This document shows positions 62,101 to 64,000 of a stretch of DNA of 64,000 nucleotides, one piece after another (position 1 is the first letter of the stretch; every line of letters begins with the position of its first letter). The notes under the pieces are model-generated. The model did not search any database and was not told the origin of the DNA. It saw nothing but the letters and a program-made list of their open reading frames with translations. The stretch is from Alligator mississippiensis (Eukaryota; Chordata; Crocodylia; Alligatoridae), in NCBI RefSeq assembly GCF_030867095.1, contig NC_081835.1, positions 40,593,892 to 40,657,891 of the forward strand. Direction: 5' to 3'. The translations under genes were made by a program, and so were the position numbers.

Positions 62101-63392
62101 GTACAAGATCAGTTTTCACAGCCATTGCCCTGATGCTTTGGCAGCTGGCTGGATTCCTTGGGTATCTGAGCACCTCCTGGAGATTCCATTGTTTGGAAAG
62201 AGGCTTACATGTCTGCCTTCTCTCTGGACTGTGGAATTGCTTTCCTTTCTGCTGAGGTTCTCTGTGCAGTTGAACAGTTCCCTGTCATTCTGCATGTGCT
62301 CCCAACCAAACAGGTGCTTGTGCCTTAACTTGGAGCAGCTTTGATGTGCTCCGTTCTGTTGTGTTCTTCTACATCAAGAGCCCCTTGCGTGTGGAGGAAG
62401 CTGGTCTGCAGGAGCTCATTCCTACCACCTGGTGGCCAAACCGCTTCACCAAAGAGGTATGAAGAAACATACCTCTAAAGGCCTGACAATTCCAGATGGT
62501 GATCCATCCTGGCAGGGAAAGCTCTTACCCACTTGGAAGCTGCACGAGTTTGCTCCACATTCTGCAGTAGCTGTGGGCTTGGGCTTGAGTCCTGAAGTGC
62601 TCTGCCTGGGGCAAATTGTTGTTGCCCTTCTGGGCATTGTAAGACATTTTTATTTACCATTCTTATTGATGCTCTCTTCCCATGTAGGGTAAGGAAAGCA
62701 AGGAGGTGAAGGAAGAGAGTGCTGAGGAGAGGCTGAGACGGCGCGCATATGAGAGAGGTTGCCAGCGGCTCAAGAAACGCATTGAAGGTCTGAGAAGGGA
62801 AAGGGAACTCTGCCTACCTAGTGGCTTAGGTGGGCAGTGGTCAAACACGTGCCCTCCAGCTTAGGGAGAAAAATCTGCACATTAAGCAGCCTACAGGACA
62901 TCAAGACAAAGTCCAGCTGCACTCCCATCTGTCTTGGGCTATGCAGTGAGAGCCAGGCCCATGCAGTCCCCTGGTAGAGAGCACAAATACCTGGGGCACT
63001 GCTCTACACAGACCTGCAGCACTCCATCCTAGGGTACATAAGCAAAGCCTGAGCTCCCCTTTCTGGTCATTCCCCATTACTAATGGTAAAATTACTTTGG
63101 TCACTCCCTATTACTGCTGCCACATCAGGCCTTGTATGAAAGGGAAGACTCTGAGTGATGGGGCTAATTTTCTGACTTGTGCTAGGATCATCCCTACCAC
63201 ATAGTTTGGCTGTGAAGGGCCAGTCACCCTTTTAAGTACAATGCACAATGTTGGGCAAAATAGCAGTGGGGGAATGGGGTGGAAGCTATCCAGTGCAGTT
63301 TATCTGATGGCTGACTTATTCCTGTCACAGTGGTGGAGGAACTTCAGGTTCAAATACTGAAGCTGCTGCTGAACAACAAAGATAGAGGAGGG
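38080..63392 (+). CDS. RNF123: RNF123 (KPC1) E3 ubiquitin ligase, N-terminal 520 residues, gene runs off the window
   Basis: Seventeen coding exons join in one frame: 38080-38161, 38938-39022, 41958-42037, 43227-43324, 45433-45487, 45816-45901, 46925-47011, 47956-48023, 49861-49986, 50699-50813, 55529-55633, 56859-56984, 61463-61555, 61712-61785, 62339-62456, 62688-62787 and 63331-63392 (1560 nt). The product matches RNF123/KPC1 almost continuously, from the MTSKGAG start through the SPRY domain (about residues 83-260) to [18 protein letters not shown]. Vertebrate RNF123 is about 1,310 residues, so about 40% is here; the catalytic C-terminal RING lies downstream. In the known family, KPC1 pairs with KPC2 (UBAC1) in the cytoplasm to ubiquitinate p27Kip1 in G1, and also acts on NF-kB1 p105. 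The SPRY region is a protein-binding module. Introns 10 and 15 look U12-type. No in-frame stop or frameshift was seen, so the gene appears functional. The start codon is the first ATG of exon 2 and matches the family N-terminus. Confidence 0.96.
38938..39022 (+). CDS. RNF123: RNF123 exon 3
   Basis: Acceptor cactgtag, donor ag|gtactgg. It encodes [11 protein letters not shown], residues 28-55, and ends with two bases of a split arginine codon. It matches the family N-terminus. Confidence 0.93.
40404..40422. repeat. Poly-C run
   Basis: About 18 consecutive C following a gccgccgcc stretch, in RNF123 intron 3. Confidence 0.9.
41260..41544. mobile_element. Non-autonomous hAT element, TSD gtgtatac
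   Basis: Starts CAGTGGTTCTCAACTC and ends gagtgagaatcacta. The 8-bp TSD gtgtatac is perfect (41252-41259, 41545-41552). In RNF123 intron 3. Confidence 0.9.
41958..42037 (+). CDS. RNF123: RNF123 exon 4
   Basis: Acceptor ccttctcag, donor ggag|gtaggaa. It encodes [14 protein letters not shown] followed by a short acidic and serine-rich stretch, about residues 56-82, just before the SPRY domain. Confidence 0.93.
42535..42819. mobile_element. Non-autonomous hAT element, decayed TSD
   Basis: Starts CAGCATTTCTCAACC and ends gttgagaaccactg. Flanking 8-mers cggcagag and tgctagag agree at 5 positions. In RNF123 intron 4. Confidence 0.7.
43227..43324 (+). CDS. RNF123: RNF123 exon 5, start of SPRY region
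   Basis: Acceptor catttcag, donor ggg|gtgagtg. It encodes [18 protein letters not shown] and then a run of acidic residues (about residues 83-115). The frame closes exactly on a codon boundary. Confidence 0.95.
44027..44343. mobile_element. MITE with GGGC..TTTATAG termini
   Basis: Left GGGCATTTATAGATGT pairs with the right acactataaatacagccc. The interior 'gggcactttgaactaaagctcatt' and 'gctaatacacatgaca' matches the element at 20100, so both are one family. Confidence 0.7.
44927..45216. mobile_element. Non-autonomous hAT element, TSD atctagat
   Basis: Termini CAGGGGTTTTCAACC and gttgacaacccctg. The TSD atctagat is perfect (44919-44926, 45217-45224). Confidence 0.92.
45433..45487 (+). CDS. 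RNF123: RNF123 exon 6
   Basis: A 55-nt exon with acceptor ttggttcag and donor aaag|gtaaga. It encodes [16 protein letters not shown], residues 116-133, in the SPRY domain. Confidence 0.95.
45816..45901 (+). CDS. RNF123: RNF123 exon 7
   Basis: Acceptor ttcttttag, donor caggag|gtatga. It encodes KWIYEVL and [18 protein letters not shown], core strands of the SPRY fold (residues 134-162). Confidence 0.96.
46925..47011 (+). CDS. RNF123: RNF123 exon 8
   Basis: Acceptor ttaacacag, donor ggcaaa|gtaagt. It encodes [20 protein letters not shown], residues 163-191, the most recognisable SPRY stretch of the family. Confidence 0.97.
47095..47185 (+). repeat. Fragment of the 52135-type Penelope-like element
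   Basis: 'ttatccagctgcaattatgctctgga... gacatcaacagtgatgtgga... aggacatatgcagtag' parallels 52303-52400. In RNF123 intron 8. Confidence 0.55.
47956..48023 (+). CDS. RNF123: RNF123 exon 9
   Basis: Acceptor ctttctgcag, donor tgcct|gtaagc. It encodes [18 protein letters not shown], residues 192-213, and ends with two bases of a leucine codon. Confidence 0.95.
48540..49180. repeat. Non-autonomous element with AT-rich inverted repeat and GC-rich body
   Basis: The inverted repeat spans about 48559-48667 (ccaataattagattctatac against its reverse), followed by a GC-rich body related to 21480-21760. In RNF123 intron 9. Open frames here follow composition. Confidence 0.45.
49861..49986 (+). CDS. RNF123: RNF123 exon 10, ends at a U12-type AT-AC donor
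   Basis: The acceptor is cttctttcag. It encodes [20 protein letters not shown] and RPL (residues 214-255), completing the SPRY core. I end the exon at 49986 because the next bases, ATATCCTTT, are a perfect U12 AT-AC 5' splice site. Joining CG to exon 11 restores R-Y-P-V, the family sequence. A U2-type donor (gaa|gtgagc at 50000) is a weaker alternative that would give P-L-E instead of P-V-E. Confidence 0.88.
49987..50698 (+). other. RNF123: RNF123 intron 10, U12-type AT-AC intron
   Basis: The 5' splice site is ATATCCTTT (49987-49995), a perfect match to the U12 AT-AC consensus. The branch-site-like motif TTCCTTAAT has its branch A near 50687. The intron ends in AC at 50697-50698, about 11 nt from the branch A, which fits the short U12 spacing. 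The flanking exons join as CG|T TAT CCA, giving R-Y-P. Confidence 0.88.
50699..50813 (+). CDS. RNF123: RNF123 exon 11, starts after a U12-type AC acceptor
   Basis: It starts just after ..ctagcac. TTATCCAGTG continues the arginine, tyrosine and proline codons split or interrupted by the intron. It encodes [20 protein letters not shown], residues 256-294, with donor gcg|gtaagc. If an AG acceptor were required, it would have to be tggag|agttat at 50711, which has no polypyrimidine tract. Confidence 0.88.
51719..52112. mobile_element. Non-autonomous hAT element, TSD tgttagtt/tgctagtt
   Basis: Starts CAGGGCTTCTCAGCC and ends gattgagtaccattg. The TSD matches at 7 of 8 bases (51711-51718, 52113-52120). 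In RNF123 intron 11. Confidence 0.8.
52135..52564. mobile_element. Short Penelope-like derived element with inverted ends and hammerhead-like motifs
   Basis: Both ends carry the same block in opposite orientation (aagcttg, cccaactata, ttggtccaata). Hammerhead-like cores are seen at 52200-52227 on the minus strand (CTGAGGA, a GGCA/TGCC stem, GGAAG) and at 52424-52450 on the plus strand (CTGAGAG... TGAAAGC). The flanking 9-mer aagttccag occurs at 52126-52134 and 52565-52573, a likely TSD. No coding capacity. Confidence 0.65.
52819..53005. mobile_element. Non-autonomous hAT element, TSD atctacag
   Basis: Starts CAGGGGTGGGCAAAAT and ends aattgcctgcctctg. The TSD atctacag is perfect (52811-52818, 53006-53013). 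It is the short form of the 5565 element. Confidence 0.93.
53014..54845 (+). other. RNF123: Interior of RNF123 intron 11, nothing recognised
   Basis: No coding segment or terminal repeat was recognised. A short gtgtgtgtat run lies near 54220. Confidence 0.45.
54851..55050. mobile_element. MITE with long inverted termini
   Basis: Left ggcacatccccacatgc pairs with right gcatgtgcgcacttgtggggatgtgc. The interior also folds back (tttgtggcttcacaaa). TSD unclear. Confidence 0.6.
55529..55633 (+). CDS. RNF123: RNF123 exon 12
   Basis: Acceptor tttgttgcag, donor atg|gtgagt. It encodes [19 protein letters not shown] (residues 295-329). The exon is 105 nt and ends on a codon boundary. Confidence 0.95.
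55788..56265. mobile_element. Non-autonomous hAT element, TSD gtctaggc/gtctagac
   Basis: Starts CAGTGGTGCTCAACATTT and ends gtttgagtacctctg. The TSD matches at 7 of 8 bases (55780-55787, 56266-56273). In RNF123 intron 12. Confidence 0.85.
56859..56984 (+). CDS. RNF123: RNF123 exon 13
   Basis: Acceptor tgttctcag, donor atggag|gtgagt. It encodes [19 protein letters not shown] and a leucine-rich helical end (residues 330-371). Confidence 0.95.
57063..58394 (-). mobile_element. Penelope-like element, 5'-truncated, with GIY-YIG remnant
   Basis: Near-identical 14-mers taccttagttagac (57049-57062) and taccttagctagac (58395-58408) flank it. Its ends are inverted copies of one terminal repeat. The minus strand encodes the region after the reverse transcriptase: a [16 protein letters not shown]ys/His block (frame 58236 to 57649), then after a frame break [17 protein letters not shown], the YIG end of a GIY-YIG endonuclease (57652 to 57431). 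The reverse transcriptase core itself is missing. On the minus strand a hammerhead-like core (CTGATGA at 57161-57155, GAAA at 57139-57136) lies in the terminal repeat. It sits in RNF123 intron 13. Confidence 0.83.
58409..59570 (+). other. RNF123: Part of RNF123 intron 13, nothing recognised
   Basis: AT-rich intron DNA without visible coding or repeat termini. Confidence 0.45.
59575..60690 (-). repeat. CR1 LINE 3' region(s), old, interrupted by a hAT element
   Basis: Plus-strand reading 'aggctggaagggactttcagaggtcatctagtcc' continues after the hAT element as 'ccctctgcctaaggcagg'. A further CR1 block runs about 60470-60690 ('gtggctgtccaacctctttttgaa', 'tggagagtccac'). The part between (60000-60460) is only tentatively LINE. 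Confidence 0.6.
59634..59952. mobile_element. Non-autonomous hAT element, TSD atctagtc/atctattc
   Basis: Starts CAATGGTTCTCAACC and ends tattgagaaatgctg. The TSD matches at 7 of 8 bases (59626-59633, 59953-59960). Inserted in a CR1 3' end. Confidence 0.85.
61463..61555 (+). CDS. RNF123: RNF123 exon 14
   Basis: Acceptor tttcttag, donor ttacag|gtaagt. It encodes [17 protein letters not shown] and [13 protein letters not shown], residues 372-402. Confidence 0.96.
61712..61785 (+). CDS. RNF123: RNF123 exon 15, ends at a U12-type GT donor
   Basis: Acceptor tctctttag. It encodes [20 protein letters not shown] and LNNV (residues 403-426) and ends CT|GTATCCTTTG. The leucine codon is completed by the first base of exon 16. 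Confidence 0.94.
61786..62338 (+). other. RNF123: RNF123 intron 15, U12-type GT-AG intron
   Basis: The 5' splice site is GTATCCTTT (61786-61794). The branch-site motif is TGCCTTAAC (62321-62329), one mismatch from TTCCTTAAC. The AG at 62337-62338 lies about 10 nt after the branch A. There is no long polypyrimidine tract. All three features are typical of the minor spliceosome. Confidence 0.9.
62339..62456 (+). CDS. RNF123: RNF123 exon 16
   Basis: It follows ttggagcag, the end of a U12-type intron, and has donor aaagag|gtatga. It encodes [18 protein letters not shown] and IPTTWWP (residues 427-466). Confidence 0.95.
62688..62787 (+). CDS. RNF123: RNF123 exon 17
   Basis: Acceptor cccatgtag, donor gaag|gtctga. 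It encodes a charged helix including [20 protein letters not shown] (residues 467-499). Confidence 0.94.
63331..63392 (+). CDS. RNF123: RNF123 exon 18, last in the window
   Basis: Acceptor tcctgtcacag, donor ggaggg|gtaagt. It encodes [18 protein letters not shown] (residues 500-520). No further RNF123 exon is recognisable before 64000. Confidence 0.93.
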
Positions 63393-64000
63393 GTAAGTGG
63401 AATGAAGATGTCTTTTGACTGTTAGTATAAGGACTTGTAGGTATTTTATGGCAAAGCTTCTTCACAAAGGGCTCCATGAGTACTTCTCAGGAGCACAGTC
63501 TACTCCATGTGACACTGACCACATTCTGAATCCCAGTCTCTGCGATTTCAAGTTACTGAAAACAGAGTTGTGTTTGATCCATGTGGGCAGGTTGAATTTG
63601 CTTACTAAGACTTGAATCTGTGTATTATGGGAACAGGAAGCCAGTGATCTGCAATATGTGATTCTGTGGGTCACTTGCACGTCATCTTTTGGCCAACGCA
63701 GTATTAAGTAACTAGCATCTAAATACAGAGTATGCATCTCTTTCTGGCCTCTGAATTTCCTTCACCCTTGGATTCTAATGAAATGGTATTTGCCTCCTCC
63801 AAACAGCACTATGTAGCCTCTCTAAGATTCTTAACGTGTATAGTACAGGATGCATTGGACATGTTCTTGCACTGACCAGATGGAAGTGGTAGATCCCATC
63901 AGGGCCCTGCTGATTAACCCATGTGCATTTACATGGTGTGAAGCCTGGAGAGTTAATGGCACTGTCTGGAAGATTCTTAGAGGTAATACAGGCAGTACCC
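63393..64000 (+). other. RNF123: Start of RNF123 intron 18
   Basis: Begins with a consensus donor (gtaagtgg). No exon is recognisable to the end of the window. Confidence 0.75.

Noticed and set aside
1..64000. CRISPR arrays, operons or bacterial-type genes
   Set aside because: Spliced gene structure, LINEs and CpG island show vertebrate nuclear DNA; no regularly spaced direct repeats were seen.

Overview
The window looks like nuclear DNA of a sauropsid, most likely a crocodilian. Several CR1 LINE subfamilies are present, in particular copies whose 3' ends read 'catagacattagggctggaaggg', a form I associate with alligators and crocodiles. There are also many non-autonomous hAT elements with 8-bp target-site duplications (TSDs), solo LTRs and Penelope-like elements. 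The species is inferred from repeat style only.

Positions 1-31,500 are repeat-dense intergenic DNA in which I find no host exon. They hold three solo LTRs with 5-bp TSDs (2178-3471, 7470-8386, 9233-10256). The last two sit inside one plus-strand CR1 (6890 to about 11200) that still carries a remnant of the ORF1 esterase domain. Other elements are a second plus-strand CR1 (11599-13082), two minus-strand CR1s (15548-16648 and 17566-19904; the second nearly open across 660 codons and nested in another CR1), GC-rich palindromic hAT elements, MITEs and tRNA-derived SINE relics.

Positions 31,550-32,430 are a CpG island, probably the promoter and non-coding first exon (donor after about 32015) of the only host gene recognised: RNF123 (KPC1), the RING E3 ligase of the KPC complex, on the plus strand. 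Its start codon is at 38080 in exon 2. Seventeen coding exons (exons 2-18) run to 63392 and encode the first 520 residues in one continuous frame: the N-terminal segment, the complete SPRY domain and part of the following helical region. The rest, including the C-terminal RING, lies beyond the window.

Two RNF123 introns have minor-spliceosome (U12-type) signals. Intron 10 is AT-AC (ATATCCTTT ... TTCCTTAAT ... AC). Intron 15 is GT-AG (GTATCCTTT ... GCCTTAAC ... AG). Intron 10 also has an alternative GT-AG reading that keeps frame and length, so automatic annotation could easily choose the wrong one.

The RNF123 introns hold hAT elements with intact TSDs, a Penelope-like element with a GIY-YIG endonuclease remnant, a 14-bp TSD and a hammerhead-ribozyme-like core (57063-58394), and a shorter relative (52135-52564). 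TE calls rest on TSDs, terminal repeats and protein motifs read by eye; no database search was run.
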